From Agrobacterium tumefaciens (GTDB taxonomy: Bacteria > Pseudomonadota > Alphaproteobacteria > Rhizobiales > Rhizobiaceae): DNA of 64,000 nucleotides. This document shows positions 28,070 through 36,590 of the stretch, in pieces. Both the position numbers and the translations under genes were made by a program. The DNA lies in assembly GCF_013337285.1 (NCBI RefSeq), contig NZ_SUPW01000004.1:310001-374000 (forward strand), read 5' to 3'. The notes below the pieces were generated by a model. That model was not told the origin of the DNA and did not search any database. It worked only from the letters and a program-made list of their open reading frames with translations. Each line of letters opens with the position of its first letter. The first letter of the stretch is position 1.

Positions 28070-29782
28070 TCAGTTCAGATTGCGCAATTCGCGCCGCAAA
28101 ATCTTGCCGACATTGGATTTCGGCAGCTCGGTGCGGAACTCGATGATCTTCGGCCGTTTGTAGTTTGTCAGGTTCTTGGCGCAGAAGGCCTTGAGTTCCG
28201 CTTCCGTCAGCGACTGATCCTTCTTGACGACGAAAAGTTTGACGGTTTCGCCGGAATGTTCGTCCGGAACACCGATTGCGGCGCATTCCAGGACGCCGGG
28301 ATGGCTGGCGGCCACTTCTTCCACCTCGTTTGGATAGACGTTGAAACCGGAGACGAGGATCATGTCCTTCTTGCGGTCGACGATCTTGGTGTAACCGCGC
28401 TCGTCCATGAACCCCATGTCGCCGGAACGGAAGAAGCCGTCGGCGGTCATGGCTTTTGCGGTTTCATCCGGCCTTTGCCAATAACCGGCCATGACCTGCG
28501 GGCCGCGAATACAAATCTCGCCAACTTCACCCATAGGCAGGCTGTTGCCATCATCGTCGCGAATGTCGATCTCCGTCGATGAAAGCGGCAGGCCGATTGT
28601 GCCGCTAAACTCCTGGGAATCGAGGCGATTGACCGTCGCCACCGGCGATGTTTCGGAGAGACCGTAGCCTTCCGCAATCGGGCAGCCCACCACCGAAAGC
28701 CAGCGTTCCGCGACCGGTCTTTGCACGGCCATGCCGCCACCGAGAACGAGAATGAGCGACGACAAGTCGAGCTTGCGGAAATCCTCATTGTTCATCAGCG
28801 CGTTGAAAAGCGTGTTGATGCCCGGAAAAATATGCGGCTGATAATGCGACAGTTCTTTGACGAAGCCGGGAATATCGCGCGGGTTGGCGATCAGCAGATT
28901 GTGGCCGCCCAGCGCAATGCCCATCAGCGAATTCACCGTCAGCGCGAAAATGTGGCATAGCGGCAGCGCGCAGATGAAGTTGAGAACCTCGGGACGATCG
29001 TTGCGGCTGCTGAAGGCGGCGTCCAGCCACAGGCTGATCTGCGCCTTGTTGGCCAGAAGATTGGCGTGGGTAAGGATCGCTCCTTTGGAGACGCCCGTCG
29101 TACCGCCGGTATATTGCAGGAAGGCGATATCCTGAGCCGTGAGGCCGACGGACTTCAGGGAAAATCCCTGGCCTTCCTTCAACACCGCCTTGAAGCTGAT
29201 CGAGCCGGGGATCGCATAGGCGGGCACGAGCTTCTTCACCTTGCGAACGACAAGATTGACGATATGTCCCTTGAAGCCGAGAAGATCACCCATGGCTGCG
29301 ACGACGACATGCCGCACGGCGGTTTTCGGCACCGCCTGCTGCGCCACATGGGCGAAGTTTTCCAGCACGAACAGCGCCTTTGCGCCGGAGTCCTTCAGCT
29401 GGTGTTCCAGTTCACGCGGTGTGTAGAGCGGATTGACGTTGACCACGATCATGCCCGCCCGCAGGATTCCGTAAACCGCGACGGGATTTTGCAGGATGTT
29501 CGGCATCATCACCGCAACCCGATCGCCCTTTTCCAGCCCTCTGGATTGCAGCCAGGCGGCCACGGCGCGGGTTTGAGCGTCCAGCTCCCGGTAGGTCAGC
29601 GATTTCCCCATGCTGGAAAAGGCTTTGCGGTCGGCAAATTTTACGCAGCTCTTTTCAAGAAGGTCTACAAGCGAGGCGTTGGCCGATACGGGGATCTCGG
29701 AAGGGACGCCCGGCGGATAGGACGACAGCCAACGCTTTTCTACGCTGACATTTTCCGGCTGTCCCAGGGACAATTCACTCAT
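28070..29782 (-). CDS. fadD: Long-chain fatty acid CoA ligase
   Basis: A 570-residue AMP-forming acyl-CoA synthetase that activates fatty acids at the inner membrane. Motifs: P-loop YTGGTTGVSKGA, GYGLSETSPVA, the acyl/AMP site FRSGDMGFMDERG, and the C-terminal KDMILVSGFNVYPNEVE followed by the catalytic lysine region YKRPKIIEFRTELPKSNVGK. The FadD-specific linker and length distinguish it from short-chain ligases. AGGAG lies 3-4 nt upstream of the start. An ACGTAAACGT box at 30009-30022 lies upstream and may be its operator. Confidence 0.92.
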   Translation of the reverse strand: MSELSLGQPENVSVEKRWLSSYPPGVPSEIPVSANASLVDLLEKSCVKFADRKAFSSMGKSLTYRELDAQTRAVAAWLQSRGLEKGDRVAVMMPNILQNPVAVYGILRAGMIVVNVNPLYTPRELEHQLKDSGAKALFVLENFAHVAQQAVPKTAVRHVVVAAMGDLLGFKGHIVNLVVRKVKKLVPAYAIPGSISFKAVLKEGQGFSLKSVGLTAQDIAFLQYTGGTTGVSKGAILTHANLLANKAQISLWLDAAFSSRNDRPEVLNFICALPLCHIFALTVNSLMGIALGGHNLLIANPRDIPGFVKELSHYQPHIFPGINTLFNALMNNEDFRKLDLSSLILVLGGGMAVQRPVAERWLSVVGCPIAEGYGLSETSPVATVNRLDSQEFSGTIGLPLSSTEIDIRDDDGNSLPMGEVGEICIRGPQVMAGYWQRPDETAKAMTADGFFRSGDMGFMDERGYTKIVDRKKDMILVSGFNVYPNEVEEVAASHPGVLECAAIGVPDEHSGETVKLFVVKKDQSLTEAELKAFCAKNLTNYKRPKIIEFRTELPKSNVGKILRRELRNLN

Positions 29783-30008
29783 GCTTCTCCTCCCAGAGTC
29801 TTTTTCGCGCCGTGCATTCGGTGGAATGCATCAAGGGCGCTTTAGGCTTCGTGATGATCATGAAGCTCCCGCAACCAGCCGCATATCGGCGAGATAGAAG
29901 GAACCACATGTGCGCCACCGGATCGACCGCTCCTCCCGCTCCCCGGTGACGAATGATAGACGCGGAATCCCCTGACGTCCATCATATCGGTAAAGCCTAT
30001 TTAACTCT

Positions 30009-30022
30009 AACGTAAACGTCAA
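30009..30022. promoter_or_regulatory. Candidate fatty-acid/branched-chain degradation operator upstream of fadD
   Basis: AACGTAAACGTCAA lies about 225 nt upstream of the fadD start. It resembles the TTTACGTNAACGT-type boxes predicted for LiuR/FadQ regulators of fatty-acid and branched-chain amino-acid breakdown in alphaproteobacteria. A related box precedes the nitronate monooxygenase gene (40912-40931). The remaining 29783-30137 region shows no gene. Confidence 0.4.
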
Positions 30023-30091
30023 TATTGCTGCCGCACATCTCGCGCCCTCGTGAATGGAAAGGGGTTATCTGCGATTTTTTGACTTTAATCC

Positions 30092-30106
30092 TGATTTGAG
30101 CGATCA
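30092..30106 (+). promoter_or_regulatory. Iron box (RirA/IRO type, TGA-N9-TCA) before the iron ABC ATPase gene
   Basis: TGATTTGAGCGATCA matches the iron-responsive operator TGA-N9-TCA recognised by RirA in rhizobia. It sits 32 nt before the start codon at 30138, where a repressor would block the promoter or leader. Confidence 0.7.
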
Positions 30107-30137
30107 ACATAATTCGCAAAGCAGGGCAGGATTGGAA

Positions 30138-31187
30138 ATGGCAGGCAGCGCAGCGCTTGAACTGAAATCGATTGGGAAAAGATTCGGTGATACGGAGGTC
30201 TTGTCCGATATCGACCTGTCCGTCGAACGCGGCGAAATTATTTGTCTGGTTGGACGGTCGGGCTGTGGAAAATCGACCTTGCTGCGCATCGTTGCGGGTG
30301 TGGAGACGCCAGACCATGGCAGCGTTTCTTTGAATGGTGCGGTCGTTGCCGGTTCGACTGCTTTCGTTGAGCCGGAAAAACGCAATATCGGTTTTGTCTT
30401 TCAGGACTATGCGCTGTTCCCGCATCTCACCGTCGAGCAGAATGTGATGTTCGGCCTCAGAACCCTGCCCAAGACGGAGGCCCGTCGCCGTGCGGCAGAG
30501 ATGATCGAGCACGTGCATCTGCAGGAGTTAGCCAAGCGCTATCCGCATACGCTTTCGGGCGGTGAACAGCAGCGTGTGGCGCTTGCCCGTGCGCTCGCCC
30601 CGCAGCCCGGCCTGTTGCTGATGGATGAGCCTTTCTCCAATCTGGACAGGGGATTGCGCGACAATGTCCGTGAGGAGACGCTGAGCCTTCTGCGGCAACT
30701 GGGCACGACGGCGATCATGGTCACTCATGATCCGGAAGAGGCGCTGTCCGCAGGCGACCGTGTGGTGCTGATGCAGCGCGGGCGTATCGTGCAGAGCGGC
30801 ACGGGTTACGAAATCCACGACCATCCCAAAAGCCGCTATGCCGCCGATTTTTTCTGCGCCTTCAACAAGATCGAAGGCCGGGTGAGGCAGGGGCGCGTTG
30901 AAACGCCGCTTGGGCCTTTGGGCGACGCTTCCGACCTGCCGGAAGGTCTTGCCGCCGTCGCCTATGTACGCCCCAACGCAATTTCGATCATCGAGGACAG
31001 CGCGGCGAAAGAGGGGATCGCGGGTGAAATATCGAGCCGCGTTTTTCTCGGCGAGATCGAGCAACTCGGCATCGCCGTGCCAGGCCTGCCGGGAGACCTG
31101 CGTGTCAGGACGATGCAGCGCACGCCCGCCAAAACGAGCGCCGTGCGTTTCGGCATCGATCCCAAGGGCGTCCTGATATTTACTTGA
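30138..31187 (+). CDS. Iron(III) ABC transporter ATP-binding protein (FbpC-like)
   Basis: A 349-residue ATPase: Walker A VGRSGCGKST (38-47), signature LSGGEQQRV, Walker B LLMDEPFSNLD and H loop VTHDPEEA. The Q-loop region VFQDYALFPHLTVEQNV and the C-terminal domain (FNKIEGRVRQGRVETPLGPL, then SSRVFLGEIEQLGI) are typical of FbpC-type ferric importers. The ATG at 30138 follows AGGA; upstream in-frame residues overlap the iron box and are not coding. It precedes the binding protein, but a second iron box lies between them, so the two have separate promoters. Confidence 0.88.
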   Translation: MAGSAALELKSIGKRFGDTEVLSDIDLSVERGEIICLVGRSGCGKSTLLRIVAGVETPDHGSVSLNGAVVAGSTAFVEPEKRNIGFVFQDYALFPHLTVEQNVMFGLRTLPKTEARRRAAEMIEHVHLQELAKRYPHTLSGGEQQRVALARALAPQPGLLLMDEPFSNLDRGLRDNVREETLSLLRQLGTTAIMVTHDPEEALSAGDRVVLMQRGRIVQSGTGYEIHDHPKSRYAADFFCAFNKIEGRVRQGRVETPLGPLGDASDLPEGLAAVAYVRPNAISIIEDSAAKEGIAGEISSRVFLGEIEQLGIAVPGLPGDLRVRTMQRTPAKTSAVRFGIDPKGVLIFT

Positions 31188-31275
31188 AGTTGAATGAGCG
31201 GATTTGCATGTTTATTTCCGCTCTATTTTCAACTCTTGGTGATCAAATCCCGCCTGAAAACGGCTAAATAAAACT

Positions 31276-31290
31276 TGATTTGATCCATCA
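31276..31290 (+). promoter_or_regulatory. Iron box (TGA-N9-TCA) before the iron-binding protein gene
   Basis: TGATTTGATCCATCA lies 53 nt before the start codon at 31343 and matches the RirA operator pattern. It shares TGATTTGA with the box at 30092. Confidence 0.7.
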
Positions 31291-31342
31291 TGTATGATGT
31301 TTGCTCCCTCTATATTGCCTGCCATCGAAGAGGGAGACGACC

Positions 31343-32359
31343 ATGACGAAATTTGCCAAACTTGCTTTGCTTGCCAGCACCGCTGCTTTTGCAGCCGGTT
31401 CGGTCAGCGCTGCGGAACTCAACATCTACACCACCAGAGAGCCGGGCCTGATCCAGCCCCTGCTGGAATCTTTCACCGCGTCGAGCGGCGTCAAGGTCAA
31501 CACCGTGTTCCTGAAGGACGGTCTGGCTGAGCGCGTTCTGAGCGAGGGCGCAAGCTCGCCTGCTGACGTCCTGATGACGGTTGATGCCGGCAATCTCGTT
31601 GATCTCGCTGAAAAGGGCGTTACCCAGGCGGTCGAATCCGAAACCCTGACCAAGGCTGTCCCGGCTGAACTTCGCGACGCCAAGGGTCACTGGTTCGCGC
31701 TTTCCATGCGCGCCCGCGTTCTTTATGCGGCGAAGGATGTCGATCTCGCATCCTTCAACTATGAAGATCTCGCCGACGCCAAGTGGAAGGGCAAGGTCTG
31801 CATTCGCGCCGGCCAGCACCCTTACAACACAGCACTGTTCGCCGACTACATCGCCCATTATGGCGCAGCCGACACTGAAAAGTGGCTTGCCGGCGTCAAG
31901 GACAATCTGGCCCGCAAGGCAGGCGGCGGCGACCGTGACGTTGCCAAGGACATCCTCGGCGGCATTTGCGATATCGGCATCGCCAACTCCTACTACGTCG
32001 GCCTGATGCGCTCGGGCAAGGGCGGCGAAGAGCAGGTGAAGTGGGGCGACGCCATCAAGGTGGTTCTGCCGACGTTCAAGAATGGCGGCACGCAGGTCAA
32101 CATCTCGGGCGCGGCTGTGGCCAAGAACGCTCCGAACAAGGCTGAAGCCGTCAAGCTTCTGGAATATCTCGTCTCTGACGAAGCCCAAAAGATCTATGCC
32201 GAAGCCAACTACGAATATCCGGTCAAGCAGGGTGCGGCTCTCAACGAGATCGTCGCCTCCTTCGGCACCCTGAAGATCGACAACAAGCCGCTGACGGAAA
32301 TCGTCTCGCACCGCAAGCAGGCGAGCGAACTGGTCGACAAGGTCGGCTTCGACAAGTAA
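31343..32359 (+). CDS. Periplasmic Fe(III)-binding protein (FbpA/FutA-like)
   Basis: A 338-residue solute-binding protein. Signal peptide MTKFAKLALLASTAAFAAGS is cleaved after about SVSA; the mature protein starts AELNIYTTREPGLIQPLLES. The metal-site tyrosines are visible as ANSYYVGLM, as in FbpA/FutA proteins. It delivers ferric iron to the permease encoded next. A hairpin at 32383-32413 separates the two. GGGAGACGACC precedes the ATG. Confidence 0.9.
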   Translation: MTKFAKLALLASTAAFAAGSVSAAELNIYTTREPGLIQPLLESFTASSGVKVNTVFLKDGLAERVLSEGASSPADVLMTVDAGNLVDLAEKGVTQAVESETLTKAVPAELRDAKGHWFALSMRARVLYAAKDVDLASFNYEDLADAKWKGKVCIRAGQHPYNTALFADYIAHYGAADTEKWLAGVKDNLARKAGGGDRDVAKDILGGICDIGIANSYYVGLMRSGKGGEEQVKWGDAIKVVLPTFKNGGTQVNISGAAVAKNAPNKAEAVKLLEYLVSDEAQKIYAEANYEYPVKQGAALNEIVASFGTLKIDNKPLTEIVSHRKQASELVDKVGFDK

Positions 32360-32382
32360 AGGCCAATTGGCAACAATAAGCT

Positions 32383-32413
32383 GGAAGGCGTTCGCACCCG
32401 CGGGCGCCTTTCC
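32383..32413 (+). terminator. Attenuating hairpin between binding-protein and permease genes
   Basis: GGAAGGCG / CGCCTTTCC imperfect stem with a long loop that itself contains CCCGCGGG. It lies 24 nt after the binding-protein stop and 20 nt before the permease start, suiting partial termination so that less permease than binding protein is made. Confidence 0.55.
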
Positions 32414-32432
32414 CTGTATTTTCAAGAAGCTC

Positions 32433-34109
32433 ATGAATCCACACGCCGTCCAGCCATTGACGTCCCGCGCGAGACCAAGGTTTTCATCCGCCTTCTGGTG
32501 GCTGTTCCTGTCCATGGTGGCGGTCTGCGGCGCCATGGTGCCGGTTGTTGCGCTCGTCTCCCAGGCTGTGCAGGGTTCGGCAGGCCTGTGGGCGCATCTT
32601 GGCGCAAGCGTTCTTTTGACCGCCCTGCCGGACACGGTCATCCTTCTGGCCGGTGTCGGCCTGCTGGCCGGTATCATCGGAACCTGTTCGGCCTGGCTGG
32701 TCACCGCTTATGATTTTCCCGGTCGCCGGATATTGGAATGGGCGTTGCTGCTGCCGCTGGCCATGCCCACCTATATTGTCGCCTATGCCTATCTGGATAT
32801 TCTGCACCCCATCGGGCCGGTGCAGGGGGTGATCCGTTGGCTGCTCGGTTATTCCAGCCCGCGTGAATTCCGCTTGCCCGATATAAGGTCGATGACGGGC
32901 TGTATCATCCTGCTTGGCTTCGTGCTGTTTCCCTATGTCTATATCCCCGTCCGCGCCATGTTCCTCACACAGGCTGGCAATCTGCTGGAGGCCGCCCGAA
33001 CGCTTGGCGTTTCCAGACAAAGGGCTTTTTTTAAGGTCGCGGTGCCGTTGGCGCGCCCGGCAATCGCGGTCGGCGTCAGCCTTGCCCTTATGGAAGCGCT
33101 GAACGATATCGGCGCTTCGGAATTTCTGGGCGTCCGCACCCTCACCGTTTCGGTCTATACCACCTGGGTCACGAAATCCGATCTGCCGGGTGCGGCGCAG
33201 ATCGCACTTTCCATGCTGTTCATCGTCGTCGCCCTCGTGGCGTTTGAACGCTGGGCGCGGCGCAAGCAGCGTTATTCGGTTTCCGCGCAGAAAAGCCGGG
33301 AGCTGGAGCCGGTGCGCCTTACTGGCCTCAAGGCCTGCGGCGCTTTTACACTCGGCAGCCTGCCGGTCCTGATCGGTTTTGTGGCGCCGGCGAGCTATCT
33401 CGTCATCGAAGCATGGAAACGATTCCGCTTCAGCGGCCTGTCGGCCCGTTTTACCGAGGAGGCTTTGAACACCATCGTCTTTGCCGGGTTGGCGACGATA
33501 ATCACCCTCATTCTCGGCCTTGCTGTTGCTTACGCGATGCGCCTTGCTCCGGGGCGTCTCTCGCTCTGGTCCTTTCGCCTCTCCACGGTGGGATATGCAG
33601 CCCCCGGCACGGTCATTGCCATCGGCGTATTGATTGCGCTCGGTGGTTTCGACAGGTTTGTCGACCAGACCATGCGCGACTGGTTTGGCATCTCCACCGG
33701 CCTTATTTTCATCGGCAGCGGTGCAGCCCTGATCTATGCCTATTCGGCGCGTTTCCTCACCATTGCAGCCGGCGGCGTCGATGCGGGCTTGAGCCGTATC
33801 CCGCAATCCTTCGATCATGCTTCGCGAACACTCGGGCGATCCGCAACCCAGACATTCCGCCAGATCCACCTACCACTCTCGAAGGCATCGCTTGCGGCAG
33901 CGGCGTTGCTGATCTTCGTGGACTGCGTCAAGGAACTCCCCGCCACGCTGTTATTACGGCCGCTCAATTTCGAGACCTTCGCGACCCATCTCTACGGCGA
34001 AGCGGCGCGCGGCACCTATGAGGAGGCGGCAATCGCCGCACTGGCGATTGTCGTCATCGGCATCCTTCCCGTCATGCTGCTTGCGAGGATCGGCCGACGC
34101 AAAGGTTGA
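32433..34109 (+). CDS. Iron(III) ABC transporter permease (FbpB-like, fused dimer)
   Basis: A 558-residue inner-membrane protein with about twelve helices in two homologous halves, as in FbpB/SfuB. Both EAA loops are visible: LLEAARTLGVSRQRAFFKVA in the first half and FDHASRTLGRSATQTFRQIH in the second. The ATG at 32433 starts MNPHAVQPLTSRARPRFSSA. A longer in-frame reading from a TTG at 32367 would cover the intergenic hairpin, so it is rejected. With the two preceding genes it makes a complete ferric importer. Confidence 0.9.
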   Translation: MNPHAVQPLTSRARPRFSSAFWWLFLSMVAVCGAMVPVVALVSQAVQGSAGLWAHLGASVLLTALPDTVILLAGVGLLAGIIGTCSAWLVTAYDFPGRRILEWALLLPLAMPTYIVAYAYLDILHPIGPVQGVIRWLLGYSSPREFRLPDIRSMTGCIILLGFVLFPYVYIPVRAMFLTQAGNLLEAARTLGVSRQRAFFKVAVPLARPAIAVGVSLALMEALNDIGASEFLGVRTLTVSVYTTWVTKSDLPGAAQIALSMLFIVVALVAFERWARRKQRYSVSAQKSRELEPVRLTGLKACGAFTLGSLPVLIGFVAPASYLVIEAWKRFRFSGLSARFTEEALNTIVFAGLATIITLILGLAVAYAMRLAPGRLSLWSFRLSTVGYAAPGTVIAIGVLIALGGFDRFVDQTMRDWFGISTGLIFIGSGAALIYAYSARFLTIAAGGVDAGLSRIPQSFDHASRTLGRSATQTFRQIHLPLSKASLAAAALLIFVDCVKELPATLLLRPLNFETFATHLYGEAARGTYEEAAIAALAIVVIGILPVMLLARIGRRKG

Positions 34110-34209
34110 TGGCTGGGTCTCGCCACATAAAATGACGGGCACAAAACAGTGCGAGAGGCCAATAAGCTTCAAATACTCCCGGAAAACGACAAGCATCCCG
34201 CCTTAATCC

Positions 34210-34224
34210 TGATGTAAATACTCA
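34210..34224 (+). promoter_or_regulatory. Iron box (TGA-N9-TCA) before the TonB-dependent receptor gene
   Basis: TGATGTAAATACTCA fits the RirA operator. TTAATCCTGAT around its left end also occurs at the box at 30092, so the two sites share flanking sequence. Confidence 0.7.
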
Positions 34225-34289
34225 GCTTAATTGAAGTGCTGCGGCCTGCCGGCTATGACCGTCGTCCGCGATCTGTTTCGGGGCATATC

Positions 34290-36479
34290 TTGAAAAATTT
34301 GCATGGGATGTTTTTGGGCCGTCTGGCTTTGGGAACGGCTGCCGTTGTTTTGATGGCGCCGGTGATGGGCCACGCACAGGAAACGACCGTTCTGCGGGAA
34401 ATCACCGTCGAAGGGCAGGGGGCGGAAAGTGCCACGGGTCCGGTCCGGGGTTACGTCGCTAAGAAAAGCGCCACCGGTTCGAAAACCGACACGGAAACGA
34501 AAGACATTCCGCAATCCGTATCCGTCGTCGGCCGCAAGGAAATGGATGATCGCGGCGCCGTGACGAAAATCGACGAGGTGCTGCGCTATACGCCCGGCGT
34601 GACGGCGGAGCCCTTCGGCACCGATCCGGATACCGACTGGTTTTACATTCGCGGTTTTCAGGCCACCCAGACCGGCGTTTTCCTCGATGGGCTGAACCTG
34701 TTCAGCTATGGTTTCGGCGGTTTCCAGATGGACGCCTATGGTCTGGAACGGGTGGAGGTGCTGAAAGGGCCTGCCTCGGTGCTCTATGGCGGCGCCAATC
34801 CCGGCGGTATCGTGCAGCTGGTCCGCAAGCAAACTCAGGATACGCCGGTTCGTGAAACGGAAATCGGCATCAACAATTTCGGCAATGCCTTCTTTGGTTT
34901 CGATCTCGGCGACAAGGTAGATGCTGAGGGCGTGTGGAAATACCGCGTCACCGGCAAGGTTTCCGGCGGCGATAATTACACCGATTACTCAGAGGATCTG
35001 CGCGGCTTCATCATGCCGCAGATCACCTTCGAGCCGGATGCGCAGACCAGCGCCACACTCTACGGATATTTCTCGGCGCTTGATCAGGTCCATGTCGGCA
35101 ATGGCTTCCTGCCCTATGTCGGCACCGTCGTCGATGCGCCCTTCGGCAAGCTCGACCGCAAGGCCTTTTATGGCGAGCCTGATATCGACAATGGCCGCGT
35201 CTACCAGTCGATGGTGGGTTACGAAGTCAGTCATGAATTCGATAATGGCTGGAAGATCAGCCAGAACGCCCGTTACGGCCACCTCTACAAACACGAAACC
35301 GGACCTTATCCGGGCGGTTGGGCCAATGCCGACGCTAACGGCCAGCCGATCCTCGATGCCACCACCAACGACTATATGTTGACCCGCTTTGGTTATGACG
35401 GCCTGTCGAAGGCGGACAGCTTCGGCGTTGACAACCGCATTGAAGGCCAGTTCGAAACCGGTGCGGTCAGCCATTCGCTGCTCGTTGGTCTCGACTATAA
35501 ATATTACAAGCTGGATCAGGTGCAGGCCTGCTGCGGATCGAATGCGATCGGCGCGCTCAAGCCGGTCTATGGCTCGACGCAGGGAACGAATTTCGTTTAT
35601 GCAGACAATGTCGTGACCCAGCAGCAGATCGGCATCTACGCGCAGGACCAGCTGCGTTTCGGTGATGGCTGGCTGGTGACGCTCAACGGTCGTTACGATT
35701 ATGTCGATACGGAGCTTAAAAACAGGCTGCCGGCAGGCGCTTCTTTCCGCTCCAATGACGATGCGCTGAGCGGCCGGGCCGGCCTCGCTTATGAATTCGA
35801 CAATGGCCTGACGCCCTATGTCTCGGCGGCCACCTTCTTCAATCCGCTGATCGATACGCTTGCGGATGGCACCCCGGCCGCACCGGAGGAGGGGCACCAG
35901 TTCGAAGCAGGTGTCAAATACGAGCCAACTTTCTTTGATGGCAGCATCACTGCCTCCGTCTTCAAGCTGGTCAAGGACAATGCCATCGTGTCCTATACGG
36001 CTGGCGGCGTGACCACGAGCGGGCAGTTCGGACAGGTGGAATCCACCGGCTTCGAGCTGGAAGCCAAGGCCAATCTTTCCGACAACTGGAAGGCCCTTGC
36101 TTCCTATTCCTACACCGATCTTGAGATTACCCGTGATGCCAATCCCAACCTGATCGGCAAATCCCCATGGATCGTGCCGGCCAACACCGCGTCCCTGTGG
36201 GTGGATTACGCCTTCACCGATGATACGTTTGAAGGCCTCAGCATCGGCGGCGGTGTGCGCTATCAGGGTAAATCCTGGGCGGATGCGGCAAACACGTTGC
36301 GCGTTCCGGATGCGGCGGTCTTCGATGCCGCAATCCGCTACGAGAAGAACGACTGGACGGCATCCGTCAACGTCGCGAATGTCTTCGACAAGGAATATGT
36401 CAAGAGCTGCGCCGGTGTCTCGGTCTGCGGCTGGGGCGACAGCCGTACCATCACCTTCAAGCTTGCCAAGAAGTGGTAA
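34290..36479 (+). CDS. TonB-dependent siderophore receptor
   Basis: An outer-membrane ferric-siderophore receptor of about 729 residues. A signal peptide ends near MGHAQ; a probable TonB box follows (VLREITVEG). The plug reads DIPQSVSVVGRKEMDDRG, DWFYIRGFQ and VLKGPASVLYGGANPGGIV, as in the FhuA/FoxA/FpvA group (TIGR01783). A barrel domain follows and ends with the aromatic SRTITFKLAKKW. Two cysteine pairs (CCG, CAGVSVC) occur in loops. The start is uncertain: the TTG at 34290 has GGGG 6 nt upstream and gives a basic n-region, while GTG 34236 and ATG 34308 are alternatives. The siderophore is unknown; hydroxamates are typical for this group. Confidence 0.9.
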   Translation: MKNLHGMFLGRLALGTAAVVLMAPVMGHAQETTVLREITVEGQGAESATGPVRGYVAKKSATGSKTDTETKDIPQSVSVVGRKEMDDRGAVTKIDEVLRYTPGVTAEPFGTDPDTDWFYIRGFQATQTGVFLDGLNLFSYGFGGFQMDAYGLERVEVLKGPASVLYGGANPGGIVQLVRKQTQDTPVRETEIGINNFGNAFFGFDLGDKVDAEGVWKYRVTGKVSGGDNYTDYSEDLRGFIMPQITFEPDAQTSATLYGYFSALDQVHVGNGFLPYVGTVVDAPFGKLDRKAFYGEPDIDNGRVYQSMVGYEVSHEFDNGWKISQNARYGHLYKHETGPYPGGWANADANGQPILDATTNDYMLTRFGYDGLSKADSFGVDNRIEGQFETGAVSHSLLVGLDYKYYKLDQVQACCGSNAIGALKPVYGSTQGTNFVYADNVVTQQQIGIYAQDQLRFGDGWLVTLNGRYDYVDTELKNRLPAGASFRSNDDALSGRAGLAYEFDNGLTPYVSAATFFNPLIDTLADGTPAAPEEGHQFEAGVKYEPTFFDGSITASVFKLVKDNAIVSYTAGGVTTSGQFGQVESTGFELEAKANLSDNWKALASYSYTDLEITRDANPNLIGKSPWIVPANTASLWVDYAFTDDTFEGLSIGGGVRYQGKSWADAANTLRVPDAAVFDAAIRYEKNDWTASVNVANVFDKEYVKSCAGVSVCGWGDSRTITFKLAKKW

Positions 36480-36520
36480 GCTACCTCTTCAACGGCGGAG
36501 AGTTGCGGGAAATATAGTTT

Positions 36521-36561
36521 GCCTCTATAAACATGAATAGATTTATCATGTTTATAGAGGC
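36521..36561. promoter_or_regulatory. Perfect 16-bp inverted repeat holding an iron box before the AraC gene
   Basis: Arms GCCTCTATAAACATGA (36521-36536) and TCATGTTTATAGAGGC (36546-36561) are exact complements around a 9-nt centre. The junction of arms and centre reads TGA-N9-TCA (36534-36548), the fourth iron box of the block. It lies 42 nt after the receptor stop and 30 nt before the AraC start. It could be an operator for RirA and/or the AraC protein, and may double as the receptor's transcript-end hairpin, though no T run follows. Confidence 0.65.
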
Positions 36562-36590
36562 GCCTTTGCGCCTTGCGGGATCAAGAGGCC

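Noticed and set aside
26481..28163. Plus-strand ORF of 560 codons over pgi
   Set aside because: Shadow frame rich in Arg/Gly/Asp; pgi is unmistakable on the minus strand.
32484..33869. Long minus-strand ORF (461 codons) over the iron permease
   Set aside because: Shadow of the fbpB-like gene; composition is charged and low-complexity with no domain.
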